64,000 nucleotides of DNA from an uncultured Eggerthellaceae bacterium (GTDB taxonomy: Bacteria; Actinomycetota; Coriobacteriia; Coriobacteriales; Eggerthellaceae): the NCBI GenBank assembly GCA_934617425.1, contig CAKTUD010000003.1:171876-235875 (forward strand). Direction: 5' to 3'. The notes below the pieces were generated by a model. The model searched no databases and was not told the origin of the DNA. It worked only from the letters and a program-made list of their open reading frames with translations. Shown piece by piece: positions 1-9,460 of this stretch (within the stretch, counting starts at the first letter, position 1; each line of letters starts with the position of its first letter). A program made the position numbers and the translations under genes.

Positions 1-317
1 TGCCAGCTTGCCTCGCCGCCGACGATCAAGAACTTGGTGTCGGTACCCGAAAGGCAATCGCAGATATGCATAACCTGCTCGAAATGCTTAGAAAGAAGCT
101 GGTCGGCCCAGATGCCGTTCGCATCGATGACGACATCGAAACCGGCAAGATCTTCTTTGGTGATATCCATAGGATCTTTTTTGACGACCTGGCTGGCAAC
201 CGTGGTGTTGTCGTTGATAACGAAAACGGTCACGTCGTCGCCACGCTTGATCGCCTCTTTGACGATAGGCCTACCATAATGGCCGTTAGCGGCGATTACT
301 GCGAACTTCTTGCCCAT
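1..317 (-). CDS. NAD(P)-binding oxidoreductase-like protein, 3' end cut by window edge
   Basis: The visible 105 N-terminal residues start MGKKFAVIAANGHYGRPIV, a Rossmann-type beta-alpha-beta start of the atypical SDR/NmrA-like group (nucleotide-binding loop around AANGHYG). The start ATG at 317 is preceded by a GAAAGGATAAGGA ribosome binding region. The protein is a close paralogue of the next gene on the same strand (598-1278): the two share the PMDITKEDLAGFD block and the HICDCLSGTD block. The C-terminus lies outside the window. Family homology suggests an NAD(P)H-dependent reductase or a redox-sensing Rossmann protein; the substrate is unknown. Confidence 0.8.
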   Translation of the reverse strand, partial: MGKKFAVIAANGHYGRPIVKEAIKRGDDVTVFVINDNTTVASQVVKKDPMDITKEDLAGFDVVIDANGIWADQLLSKHFEQVMHICDCLSGTDTKFLIVGGEASW

Positions 318-535
318 TCCTTATCCTTTCTCCATCCGGCAAAACCGGAATCGCGACACATCGCAACCCAATTGGGCATACGACGATGCCGCCTTTCTCC
401 TACAACCAAAATTGTACCCCACTTCAAAAGGGTAAGCGCCTATAAGTTGAGACCAGGGGCTTATCTTTTTACAAGTTGGAGAATTCTCGTTGAAAGTCTA
501 TCGAGCGACCCTCCCCCCCGCAGTCCTCTAAGCAA

Positions 536-569
536 AGCCCCCTGTTCGCATTAGAAGCAAACAGGGGCT
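536..569 (-). terminator. Probable intrinsic terminator after the 598-1278 gene
   Basis: A GC-rich inverted repeat (agcccc-ctgtt at 536-546, aacaggggct at 560-569, one bulged C) lies 29 bases past the stop of the minus-strand gene ending at 598. On the minus strand it is followed by a short U-poor tail (TTTGCTT), so termination may be only partial. The rest of 318-597 shows no gene. Confidence 0.5.
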
Positions 570-597
570 CGAAAAGGCGCTTTACGCATTCAGTAAG

Positions 598-1278
598 CTA
601 GTCGCAGGTAACGCCAATTCGCTGTTGATAGTGAATGCCCGAATCGATTTCGTCGACCATGTCGACCGCGTAGTCATCGTACGCCGCAACTGTTTGACCG
701 CCGATGCTAAAACCGCACGAGGGCGACATGTAAACCCAGTTCACGTCTTTGCGCTTGCGCAGCTCGGCAAACACGGCGTCCATGCTGTCGGGACGCTCTT
801 GGAATGCCTCGGAAAAATCGTTGCTGTGCGACCCTTCGCCGATTCCCGAATAAACCGAATCGGAACCGAACCAACGCGTGAGAATCGCACGCGTGCTGTC
901 GTATTCGGGGTGCTCGTGAACATAGCCGCCGCCGAACCAACGGGAAATCGCCATGTCGTCGTAGTTGGTGCCCTCGCCGCCCACGATCATGAATTTGATA
1001 TCGGTGCCTGAAAGGCAATCGCAGATATGGAACAACGACGCATAATGTTTCGGCAAATAGGCGCTCGACCAAGCACCGCTTGCATCAACCACGGCATCGA
1101 AGCCCGCAAGGTCCTCTTTGGTGATATCCATAGGGTCTTTCATCACGACATCCGAGGCAACCGTGGTGTTGTCATGCGTAACGAACACCGTAACCTGATT
1201 GCCGCGCGCAACGGCTTCCTTTACGATGGGCCTGCCCGAGGGGCTGTTTGCGGCAATAACCGCGATCTTCTTGCTCAT
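598..1278 (-). CDS. NAD(P)-binding (atypical SDR / NmrA-like) protein
   Basis: This 226-residue protein begins MSKKIAVIAANSPSGRPIV, a Rossmann dinucleotide-binding start, and continues with strand-helix repeats typical of NAD(P)H-binding proteins of the NmrA/YwnB kind. The start at 1278 was chosen because GGAGG lies just upstream; an earlier in-frame start (1311) has no comparable site. It is the upstream member of a tandem paralogous pair with the partial gene at 1-317. There is no obvious catalytic YxxxK, so it may be an atypical reductase or a non-catalytic redox sensor. Specific substrate not assignable. Confidence 0.82.
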   Translation of the reverse strand: MSKKIAVIAANSPSGRPIVKEAVARGNQVTVFVTHDNTTVASDVVMKDPMDITKEDLAGFDAVVDASGAWSSAYLPKHYASLFHICDCLSGTDIKFMIVGGEGTNYDDMAISRWFGGGYVHEHPEYDSTRAILTRWFGSDSVYSGIGEGSHSNDFSEAFQERPDSMDAVFAELRKRKDVNWVYMSPSCGFSIGGQTVAAYDDYAVDMVDEIDSGIHYQQRIGVTCD

Positions 1279-1482
1279 AGGAAATCCTCCTTCGACCACA
1301 ACTAAGCACAATCACGCAGCGCCATCTGCAAGGCGCATCCATTGGCTAAATTGTACTCTTATCAGCGCGATATTACAGCAATCAGGCGTTTGTCAGGCAC
1401 CCTTGGGTAACCTTTGCCCTCGATCCGTAGCAAAAGCTACGAGCAGGCGTGAAAATGCGGATAACTTGAGAAGAACGGGAAG

Positions 1483-3138
1483 CTAGCTCACACGCCCTGA
1501 ATCCATGCTGATGATACGATCGGCAATGCTCATGGTGGACGCCCTATGGGAGACTAAGAGTATCGTACGTTTCCCCCGCTCGTCAGCAAGGCTTTTGAGA
1601 ATAGTCGCTTCATTCAGCGAATCGAGGTTGCTCGTCGGTTCGTCAAGCAGCAAAAACGGCGCATCGTGCAAGAAAGCGCGCGCCAAACCCAATCGCTGGC
1701 GCTCTCCCCCGGAAAGCGTGTCGCCGAGTTCGCCCACCATGGTGTCGTAGCCCTTGGGTAACGTGAGGATGAAATCGTGAATCGAAGCGGCTTTACATGC
1801 TTGCTCGATCTGCTCCTGAGTTGCATCGGGATTAGCGATAAGCAGATTATCGCGAATCGTGTCGTGGAACAAAAACGTATCCTGCTCGACCAGAGCCTCG
1901 TTGGCACGAAGCGATGCGGTGTTCACCTCGCAAATGTCTTTCTGTGAAACGAGAACCGACCCGGAATCGACATCCCAAAAACGCATGAGCAAACGGCAAA
2001 AGGTGCTTTTCCCGCTGCCGCTTTTGCCCGAGATACCCAAAATCTCGCCTTTCTTCACCTGCAAAGAAGCATTTTCAAGGATAGGATCGTCACCATAGGA
2101 GAATGAAACGTCGACCACCTGCGCGCCGGCGAACTCGATATCCGCGCCCCCCTCCTGCTCGGGCACGACAGGTTGCTCATCGAGAATATCTAAAACACGT
2201 GCGCCCGACGCAAGCGTGCCTTGCAGGGTCGAACCCAAAGCGGCAAGTGCCGAAACCGGCCCAAATGAGCTGAATAACGCAACGGTAGCCACGACGACAG
2301 CCGTAGCATCCACAGCACCTTGCCGGAAAAGAAACACGCCCAAAACGAGCTGCGCCACACTGAAAACCATAACGAACGTCGCAGCGATGGCGGCTCCTGT
2401 GGCGCCCTTGTCGCTTTGTTTCTTTTGAACATCGACCAATTTCGCAGAAAGCGCATTGAGCTCGTCGACGCGTGCTTCCCCAGCGTCAAATTGAAGCACT
2501 TCGCGCAAACCGCGCAAGCTATCGAGAACGAAGCTTGAAAGCCCGCCAGCCATCTGCCGGCTTTCCAAGCCCACATCTCCCATCGATTTCGATATGAACA
2601 GCGGCATGAACACACCTATAACGATATAAGCCGCAAGCGCCACCAAAGCGAAAGCGGGATGAAGCGAGCCTAAAAACGCCACCATGAAAATACTTGTCAC
2701 CACAGCGATGCAGATCGGCGATATCGTGTGCGCGTAAAACACTTCGAGCAGTTCGATATCAGCAGTGAGGCGCGAAATCAAATCGCCCTTATCGGCGCCG
2801 GAAAGCTTAGCTGGTGCAAGTTTGCGCAAAACGCCGAATACGCGGCTGCGGATGTTCGCCAGCAAAGTGAAGGCGATGTAATGGTTGCATGTCTGCTCCA
2901 CGTAGTGAAGCACGCCGCGCGCAACGGCAAGCACCACCAAAGCTGCAGAGACGGCGATAAAACTCGAGGCCAGTGCACCCGCCACCATGTCGCATGCGGC
3001 CCAAACAGCGACGACCGGCAAGAAGGTGGCGCACAGATGACCGATGGAACCCGCGATGATCGCAAGCGCCATATACCCGGCAAGGGGCTTTACTAAGCCG
3101 ATCATGCGCCCCATGATATTGAAACCGCTTCGCTTCAT
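1483..3138 (-). CDS. ABC exporter, fused membrane/ATPase subunit (CydC-like)
   Basis: At 551 residues this is a half-size ABC exporter: about six membrane helices in residues 10-300, then an ATPase domain (about 335-551). Walker A reads GKSGSGKST, the signature LSGGERQ, Walker B LLLDEP and the H-loop SHRAS. Its ATG overlaps the stop of the upstream partner by 4 bases (ATGA), so the two are translationally coupled and probably form a heterodimer. Length and pairing fit CydC of the thiol exporter CydDC, but no cydAB is nearby, and generic multidrug or lipid exporters look alike. Substrate uncertain. Confidence 0.85.
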   Translation of the reverse strand: MKRSGFNIMGRMIGLVKPLAGYMALAIIAGSIGHLCATFLPVVAVWAACDMVAGALASSFIAVSAALVVLAVARGVLHYVEQTCNHYIAFTLLANIRSRVFGVLRKLAPAKLSGADKGDLISRLTADIELLEVFYAHTISPICIAVVTSIFMVAFLGSLHPAFALVALAAYIVIGVFMPLFISKSMGDVGLESRQMAGGLSSFVLDSLRGLREVLQFDAGEARVDELNALSAKLVDVQKKQSDKGATGAAIAATFVMVFSVAQLVLGVFLFRQGAVDATAVVVATVALFSSFGPVSALAALGSTLQGTLASGARVLDILDEQPVVPEQEGGADIEFAGAQVVDVSFSYGDDPILENASLQVKKGEILGISGKSGSGKSTFCRLLMRFWDVDSGSVLVSQKDICEVNTASLRANEALVEQDTFLFHDTIRDNLLIANPDATQEQIEQACKAASIHDFILTLPKGYDTMVGELGDTLSGGERQRLGLARAFLHDAPFLLLDEPTSNLDSLNEATILKSLADERGKRTILLVSHRASTMSIADRIISMDSGRVS

Positions 3139-4889
3139 GCGCGTTCAGCCTCGCTCTCTTTCGCCGCATCGCCTAAGCGGCGGATGGATTCGAGATCGGA
3201 TTGCTGTTTCCAAAGCAACCTGTACGCTTCGCACGACTCGAGAAGCTCCCGATGCGTACCGAAACCAGCGAGCGATCCCTTTTCGATGGCGTAGATGACA
3301 TCGGCGGCAACGACGTTGGCCAAGCGGTGCGAGATGCACACAACGGCATGATCGCGTGACAGACGCGCAACCACCGCCATAATCGCCTCTTCGCTTTCAA
3401 CATCGATATTGCTTGTGGCCTCATCCAAAATGAAGATAGGCGTGTCGTGAAGAAGAGCGCGCGCCAAGGCAAGACGCTGCCGCTGACCGCCCGAGAGATT
3501 CGCTCCCTCGCCTTCGAGGCAAGTATCAAGGCCATCCTGATCACGAAGGAAAGCGCCCAACGCGCATTCATCGAGCACGCGCCACATATCACCATCGGTT
3601 GCGTCGGGGTTTGCCATCAGCAGATTGTCGCGCACCGTCCCGCGGAAAAGATACGCACCCAAGCCGATATAGGTCACCTGCGCGCTTAAATCGGCACTGC
3701 TGATATCGCGCAGCTCTTTTGCGCCCAAGCGGATGGAGCCTGTATACGAATCATCGGCGCCGGTGAGCAACATGGCGATGGTCGACTTGCCGCTACCGCT
3801 GCCGCCGACAATCCCCACAAGACCTTTTTCGGGAATCGTCAAATCAACATCATGCAAAACCTCGATCGTGCCGTCGTAGGAATACGAGACCCCTCGCATG
3901 ACGGGCCTGTCGGCAAAATCGACATGTAAAGCCTTCTCGCCGGGCTCGGGAAGATCGAGCATCTTGAAAATGCGCCGCGACGAGGCCATGCCGTTCATCG
4001 CCACATGGAAAAACGAGCCAAGTTGGCGCATGGGCACGAAAAAGCTCGACGAAACCAAGACGACGAACAAGAACTGCATGAGGCTCACGTGAGCGGCGAT
4101 AAGAGCCTGAAAACACACGATGATGCCCGCCGCAGCGCCCCCAAGCGCCACGATATCCATGACGATGATGGAGTTAAGCTGCATGCGCAGCACCTTCATG
4201 GTTATCACGCGGAAACGCTCGGCTTCGTCATCCATCGCCTTATGGCGCAACGCATCGCTTCGATAGATCTTAAGCGTGGTGAGGCCTTGCAGATTCTCTA
4301 GGAAACCATCGCCGAGCGAAACATACTGATCGAGATATTTCCCCAAAAGCTTATGCGCGATCCCCTGGACTGCCCCGATGACCAAAGGGATCATCGGCAC
4401 GAAGACGAGCAGCACGAAAGCCGTCGGCAGATCGATCGGCGCTATGATTGCGAAAAGCGTCAACGGAGCAACGACCGCGTAAACAAGCTGCGGCAAATAT
4501 TGCCCGAAATAAGATTCGAGCTGCTCGGTGCCATCAACCGCCATCTGCACGACTTCGGCCGTGCTCACCTGCTTGGTGTAGCTTGGCCCCATGCGCAAAA
4601 GCTTTCGATAGAGCTTTTCGCGAAGCTCGCGCTTCACATCGCACGAAGCTTTGAATTTCTGAACGGCGGAAAGCTTTGCGGATACGACCTTCAAAACCAT
4701 AGCGACAACACAGCTGCAAAGCGATCCGCCAAAAGATATGAAAGCCGAGCCGAACAGCAGCGAAAGCAGCCCGACGACGCCTAAAACAAGCAAGATATCG
4801 CCCAAAAGCCCGAACCATATGAACAGCACCGCAAGCAGAATGCTTTTCATGGCGCCAGGCACCAAGGCGAGCAATTTCTTATCGAACAC
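3135..4889 (-). CDS. ABC exporter, fused membrane/ATPase subunit (CydD-like)
   Basis: This 584-residue half-transporter has about six N-terminal membrane helices and a C-terminal ATPase with Walker A GGSGSGKST, signature LSGGQRQ, Walker B FILDEA and an SHR H-loop. The start is a GTG at 4889 with AAAGGGG six bases upstream; the reading frame runs further up but without a ribosome site. It is the first gene of a two-gene operon with the CydC-like partner. The heterodimer may export cysteine or glutathione as CydDC does, or another small molecule; the sequence alone does not decide. Confidence 0.85.
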   Translation of the reverse strand: MFDKKLLALVPGAMKSILLAVLFIWFGLLGDILLVLGVVGLLSLLFGSAFISFGGSLCSCVVAMVLKVVSAKLSAVQKFKASCDVKRELREKLYRKLLRMGPSYTKQVSTAEVVQMAVDGTEQLESYFGQYLPQLVYAVVAPLTLFAIIAPIDLPTAFVLLVFVPMIPLVIGAVQGIAHKLLGKYLDQYVSLGDGFLENLQGLTTLKIYRSDALRHKAMDDEAERFRVITMKVLRMQLNSIIVMDIVALGGAAAGIIVCFQALIAAHVSLMQFLFVVLVSSSFFVPMRQLGSFFHVAMNGMASSRRIFKMLDLPEPGEKALHVDFADRPVMRGVSYSYDGTIEVLHDVDLTIPEKGLVGIVGGSGSGKSTIAMLLTGADDSYTGSIRLGAKELRDISSADLSAQVTYIGLGAYLFRGTVRDNLLMANPDATDGDMWRVLDECALGAFLRDQDGLDTCLEGEGANLSGGQRQRLALARALLHDTPIFILDEATSNIDVESEEAIMAVVARLSRDHAVVCISHRLANVVAADVIYAIEKGSLAGFGTHRELLESCEAYRLLWKQQSDLESIRRLGDAAKESEAERA

Positions 4890-5006
4890 TAAAACCCCTT
4901 TGCATGTTCCAAGCAAACACGGCAAGAGTGCGCTTCAGCAAACACTGTTAGCCAAACATCACGCTGTTAACCTTAACATACTTGGTTGCCCTGGGGAAAT
5001 GCTAAC

Positions 5007-5044
5007 GAAAAAACGCGGCGCCTTGCTCTTTGCAAGGCGCCGCG
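5007..5044 (-). terminator. Strong intrinsic terminator of the EF-G-like gene
   Basis: A perfect 13-bp GC-rich stem (5014-5026 with 5032-5044, five-base loop) is followed on the minus strand by a run of six T. It lies 31 bases after the stop at 5075. A-runs on both sides allow bidirectional use. Confidence 0.9.
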
Positions 5045-5074
5045 AAAAAACCTGAACGCATCACGGGTCGTTTG

Positions 5075-7150
5075 CTACTTATTCCCCTCGGCACGTGCCG
5101 TTTGATAAGCGTCGACGAGTTTCTTCTGAATATCGGCAGGGACTTGCTCATACCCTGCGATCTCTAAAGTATAAGACCCGTTTCCCCTGGTCATGGAACG
5201 CAAATCGCGCGTATAGACAAGCACTTCGGCATAAGGGGCGCGCATGATGACGACGGTGCGTCCATCGTCAGCCGAATCGGTTCCCACAATGCGGCCGCGA
5301 CGCGTGGAGATATCGCCCATAACCGCACCTGCATACTCCTCGGGCACCGATACGCGCATATCCGCCATAGGCTCAAGCAAAACCGACGAGGCTTTTTCGC
5401 AAGCTGCGCGGAAAGCGATGCGCGCTGCGGTCTTGAAAGCCATCTCGTTGGAGTCGACCGCATGATAGCTTCCATCGTATACGGCAGCTTTCACATCGAC
5501 CATGGGATAGCCCGCCAGATAACCTTCGGCCATGGCTTCCTGCACGCCTTTATCGACTGCCGGTATATACGCACGAGGGATATGCCCGCCCACGACCTCG
5601 TCGATGAATTCGTAGCCTCCGTCGGGGTTGGGCTCCAGGCGCAGCCAGCAATCGCCGAACTGCCCCGAACCGCCGGTCTGCTTCTTGTGGCGCCCTTGAG
5701 CCTCAGCCGTTTTGCGAATGGTCTCGCGATAGGGAACGCGAACAGGAACCAATTTCGCCTCGATGCCCGTTTGCGCCTTCAGGCGAATGAGCAGCGTGTT
5801 GACCTGCTCGTCACCCATTGCCGTGATGACCGTCTGATGAGTTTCCTCATCGCGGCGAACGCGAATGGTCGGGTCGTTTTCGGCAGCGCGCGCAAGAAAC
5901 GCCCCGAGCTTGTCTTCGTCTTTCTTGTTGGCGGCCTCGATTGCAACCGGATATTGCGGAACAGGCAGCGGCATGGGCGCAAGTTCAAGCTTTCCGTTAT
6001 GGGATAGGGTATCGCCTGGGCGCGTATCGGTGAGCTTGGGAACGACGATGATATCGCCCGCTTTGGCGCTTTTGACGTCGGTCGCCTCTTGACCCATCAT
6101 CACGTACAGGTGCCCTATGCGATCCTTCTTGCCGGTTCGGGCATTTATCAGATCCTGTCCCGGTTCGAGAATACCCGAAAGCACCTTCACGTAGCTCAAG
6201 CGCCCGACAAACTGATCGGCTACGGTCTTGAAGACGAAACCAGCCGGAGCACCAAGTTCGTCAATGGAAACCTTGTTCACGCCATCAGCCAACGCATATG
6301 CACAATGCTGGCGCGGGTGCGGGAAGAAGGTGCATATGTCTTCCATAAGCCCTTGAATCCCCTGCTTGATGATGGTCGAACCCACATAAACGGGGACGAT
6401 GAGCTCTTGGTCGATTGCTTTTTCCAAGAGATCTTCCACCTCGAGCTGAGTGAAGGTTTCGCCGTCGAGATAGCGCATCATCAGCTCTTCGTCGGCTTCG
6501 GCTATGTTGTCTATCAGCTTGTCGCGCGCGTTTTGCGCCGCATCGGCATATTCTGCGGGGATCTCCTCAACGCGCTCGGAAGTGCCATCGGCGTCGAAAT
6601 AACGCGCTTTCATGCGCACGATGTCGACGACGCCCTTGAAGTCACATGCAACGCCGATAGGCAGCGTAAGCGGCGCCAAGCGCGATCCGAAACGTGCATG
6701 CAGCGTTGCCATGGATATATCGAAATTAGCGTTGTCGCGATCGATATGGTTTATGAACACGGCGCGCGATATCTTCATATCCGCAGCCGTCTTCCACAGT
6801 TGCGTGGTCATGACCTGCGGACCTTCCACGGCATCGACCACGAAAAGCGCAGTTTCCGCAGCGTACATCGTGGCTATGGTGTCACCGATGAAATCGGGGT
6901 GACCCGAGGTGTCCAACAGGTTGATTTTAAAATTCCCATACGGGACGGGGGCAACGGAAGTGCTGATGGTAAACCTGCGCCGGATCTCTTCCTCATCGTA
7001 ATCGAGGTACGATTTCCCGTCGTGAGTCGTTCCCATGCGAGGGGTGCGACCCGAGACGTGCAGCATCGCCTCAGCAAGCGATGTCTTGCCGGCGCCGTCT
7101 TGGCCCACTAATACGACGTTTCTCACGTGCTCGGTAGCTGGAGCTGCCAT
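5075..7150 (-). CDS. Elongation factor G-like translational GTPase (EF-G2 type)
   Basis: The 691-residue protein has the EF-G domain order: G domain (about 1-270), beta barrel, domains III-V. P-loop GQDGAGKTS, G3 DTSGH and G4 NHID differ from canonical EF-G (AHxDAGKTT, DTPGH, NKMD), which matches the FusA2/EF-G-like branch rather than housekeeping EF-G. It stands alone, not in an rpsL-rpsG-fusA-tuf operon. The start at 7150 (MAAPATEH) follows GGTGG; an earlier ATG at 7180 lacks a site. Likely a ribosome-associated GTPase of accessory function (recycling or stress). Assigning tetracycline or fusidate resistance would be unsupported. Confidence 0.9.
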   Translation of the reverse strand: MAAPATEHVRNVVLVGQDGAGKTSLAEAMLHVSGRTPRMGTTHDGKSYLDYDEEEIRRRFTISTSVAPVPYGNFKINLLDTSGHPDFIGDTIATMYAAETALFVVDAVEGPQVMTTQLWKTAADMKISRAVFINHIDRDNANFDISMATLHARFGSRLAPLTLPIGVACDFKGVVDIVRMKARYFDADGTSERVEEIPAEYADAAQNARDKLIDNIAEADEELMMRYLDGETFTQLEVEDLLEKAIDQELIVPVYVGSTIIKQGIQGLMEDICTFFPHPRQHCAYALADGVNKVSIDELGAPAGFVFKTVADQFVGRLSYVKVLSGILEPGQDLINARTGKKDRIGHLYVMMGQEATDVKSAKAGDIIVVPKLTDTRPGDTLSHNGKLELAPMPLPVPQYPVAIEAANKKDEDKLGAFLARAAENDPTIRVRRDEETHQTVITAMGDEQVNTLLIRLKAQTGIEAKLVPVRVPYRETIRKTAEAQGRHKKQTGGSGQFGDCWLRLEPNPDGGYEFIDEVVGGHIPRAYIPAVDKGVQEAMAEGYLAGYPMVDVKAAVYDGSYHAVDSNEMAFKTAARIAFRAACEKASSVLLEPMADMRVSVPEEYAGAVMGDISTRRGRIVGTDSADDGRTVVIMRAPYAEVLVYTRDLRSMTRGNGSYTLEIAGYEQVPADIQKKLVDAYQTARAEGNK

Positions 7151-7299
7151 GGTGACCACCAACCTTTTCATGCGCGACAACCATATCGAGGCAACGCATA
7201 AACGAGACGCCGAAGCGCTTGCGAAAATACGTTGCGCTTATGTAGACAAAGTTTAGCGCATTTGAAGATTATGTGGCGATAATTATCGCCGTCGAATAG

Positions 7300-8544
7300 C
7301 TATTCGCTTTTCTCCAATCGGTTGTCGGCGCGGTGCAAAACGATGCTGAAAATCGTCGCCACAACGCCAACGCCTACCAAAATGAGCATAACCGGAACAA
7401 GACCAACGGCATCGCCCGCCATCCCCAAAAAAGGCTCGACAGCGCCGCCAACGCTCACGGCAACACCGTACGTGAGGCCCGATGCCGTACCGAGGTGCTT
7501 GGGTACGTAGCTCATGCCGACAGCGACGATCGAGGGATAACATAAATCCACGACGATGGCCAAAAGCGCCGTGAGTGCAAGCGCCACGATCAACGATGAG
7601 TTGAACGCGAATGCAAGCGTTCCCACCGTAGCTGCGATCATGCATGCCGTAAGCAGCGAATGCGCACCAAAGCGCTCGCCAGCCCTGCCCGATAAAAACG
7701 TAGCCACAGCACCGGCAACAGAGAAAAGCGCGATCACCGACGAGGCAAACGCCTCGGTTTGCCCAAACTCGCCCATGATGAACAGCGGGATGAATGCCAT
7801 AAGGCCCGTGGCGAAGATAGCGCGCAGCGAAAGCGACGCCATGACCATGCCGAACATATTCCAATGCTCTTTCACCAACGAATCAGCGGAATCCTTGGTG
7901 CGCACGAACGTCTTGCCCAAACGCTGAAAACGCTTATAGAAAGCAAGCAAGGTTATGGCGCAAATGGTGGACGGGATGACGAAAACAAAAGTACCGTGCA
8001 TGCCGAACGCGGTGAGAAACGCGGCCGTCAAAAGCGACCCCACAAAAAAGCCCACATTGCCGCCGACGGCGAAGATGCTCATGCCGTTGCCCTTGCGCGA
8101 GCCCGCTGCCAAATTGGCGATTCTGCCGCCCTCGGGATGAAACATCGCGACGCCTGTTCCGCACACCGTCGCGCACAGAAGAACCGTCGCATAATCGCTT
8201 GCGAAGCCGACCCCCATCATGCCCAGGCCCGCCAAAAAGCAGCCGAGCGCCATGAACCACGGGCATGACTTTCGATCGCCTATCCATCCGAACAGGGGTT
8301 GTATGACGGCAGAGGCGATATTCGAGACGAATACCAGCATCACCGCGCTTGTGTAAGTGTACATGCCGCTTGCAATAAGAAACGGCAACGTAGCGTTAAG
8401 CGCCCCTTGGTTGATGTCGGTGCACATGTGTCCCGCCATGGTCAGCCAGTTGGCAAGGGTGTCTCCGTCCCTGATGGCATCGGCGTCGATGCCCGCGCCG
8501 TTTTGCCCCACAATGTTCTTAGTCACCGAGTTCCCTGCTTTCAT
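7300..8544 (-). CDS. MFS transporter, fosmidomycin-resistance (Fsr) family
   Basis: A 414-residue, 12-helix major facilitator. The motif GALNATLPFLI in the first helix region, the GWIGDRKS loop 2-3 motif and the GVAMFHPEGGRIAN segment (compare the HPEG motif of Fsr proteins) place it in the Fsr family of drug exporters. It is monocistronic and divergent from the nucleosidase gene at 8646, sharing a roughly 100-bp promoter region. The natural substrate is unknown; fosmidomycin export is a family label, not a demonstrated role. Confidence 0.85.
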   Translation of the reverse strand: MKAGNSVTKNIVGQNGAGIDADAIRDGDTLANWLTMAGHMCTDINQGALNATLPFLIASGMYTYTSAVMLVFVSNIASAVIQPLFGWIGDRKSCPWFMALGCFLAGLGMMGVGFASDYATVLLCATVCGTGVAMFHPEGGRIANLAAGSRKGNGMSIFAVGGNVGFFVGSLLTAAFLTAFGMHGTFVFVIPSTICAITLLAFYKRFQRLGKTFVRTKDSADSLVKEHWNMFGMVMASLSLRAIFATGLMAFIPLFIMGEFGQTEAFASSVIALFSVAGAVATFLSGRAGERFGAHSLLTACMIAATVGTLAFAFNSSLIVALALTALLAIVVDLCYPSIVAVGMSYVPKHLGTASGLTYGVAVSVGGAVEPFLGMAGDAVGLVPVMLILVGVGVVATIFSIVLHRADNRLEKSE

Positions 8545-8645
8545 TTATGTAAACAGCACGCAATCGCTCATGTTAGATTGTAGCGACGCAAAGCTTTAGT
8601 ATAGGAAATACGAAAACCCGGTCAACGATTTTGAAAGGAGATCGA

Positions 8646-9365
8646 ATGACCTTCGACAAAAATGCACCCATCGGCATCATCGGCGCAATGGACATAGAGA
8701 TAGACCTTCTCAAGCAAAAAATGCAGCAATCGGGCAAAGTTTCCCAAAAGGAATTCTTCGGCATGGATTTTCTTAGCGGCACCTTAGGCGAATCCTCGGT
8801 AGTGGTGGTGAAATGTGGCGTGGGAATGGTGAACGCTGCCATCTGCGCCACCGTTCTCATCGAGCGTTTCGATGCGAAATGCGTGATAAACACCGGTATC
8901 GGCGGCTCGCTTGATGCAAGCATCGATATCGGCGACATCGTGGTTGCAACCGATGCCGTAAACCACATCATGGATGTGCAGAACCTCGGCTACGAGCCCG
9001 GACAGACCCCCGATGTCGACACCGTCTTCTTTCCCGCCAGCAAAACCTTGCAAAGCGAGATAGATATAGCAGCAAAACGTCTGGGCATTCGCACGCATAG
9101 CGGCCGCATCGCCTCGGGCGACAGATTCGTACGCGATACGAGCGAAAAAACGCGCATCACCCACACTTTTGACGCCAAGTGCTGCGAGATGGAAGGCGCC
9201 GCCATCGCCCAGACGTGTTACCTAGCAAAGACCCCTTTCGCCATCGTGCGCGCCATATCCGACAAAGCCGATGGCTCCGCTTCCGTCGATTACAAGACAT
9301 TTGAAGAGAAGGCTGCGAAAAACAGCGCCGCGCTCATCGCTCATCTGTTGGGGGCCGCGCTTTAG
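8646..9365 (+). CDS. mtnN: 5'-methylthioadenosine/S-adenosylhomocysteine nucleosidase
   Basis: A 239-residue PNP/UDP-family nucleosidase. It hydrolyses MTA and SAH to free adenine and the thio-ribose compounds, recycling methylation by-products. N-terminal IGIIGAMDIEI, the VVVKCGVGMVNAA segment, GIGGSL and the ligand-binding CCEMEGAAIAQ (catalytic Glu region) with SDKADGSA (catalytic Asp) are all present. The ATG at 8646 follows GAAAGGAG; a TTG at 8631 is in frame but overlaps that site. Length is normal for MtnN. A perfect terminator hairpin follows at 9396-9433. Confidence 0.93.
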   Translation: MTFDKNAPIGIIGAMDIEIDLLKQKMQQSGKVSQKEFFGMDFLSGTLGESSVVVVKCGVGMVNAAICATVLIERFDAKCVINTGIGGSLDASIDIGDIVVATDAVNHIMDVQNLGYEPGQTPDVDTVFFPASKTLQSEIDIAAKRLGIRTHSGRIASGDRFVRDTSEKTRITHTFDAKCCEMEGAAIAQTCYLAKTPFAIVRAISDKADGSASVDYKTFEEKAAKNSAALIAHLLGAAL

Positions 9366-9395
9366 ACGGGCGTTTATCGGATTTCCTCGCAAAAC

Positions 9396-9433
9396 AACGG
9401 AGGCTGTTCGCCAATCGACGAACAGCCTCCGTT
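9396..9433. terminator. Bidirectional intrinsic terminator
   Basis: A perfect 15-bp inverted repeat (9396-9410 with 9419-9433) with an 8-base loop lies between the convergent mtnN and AAHS-type MFS genes; T-rich sequence follows on the plus strand. Confidence 0.85.
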
Positions 9434-9460
9434 CATTATACGGGCATATATGCACTGCGG

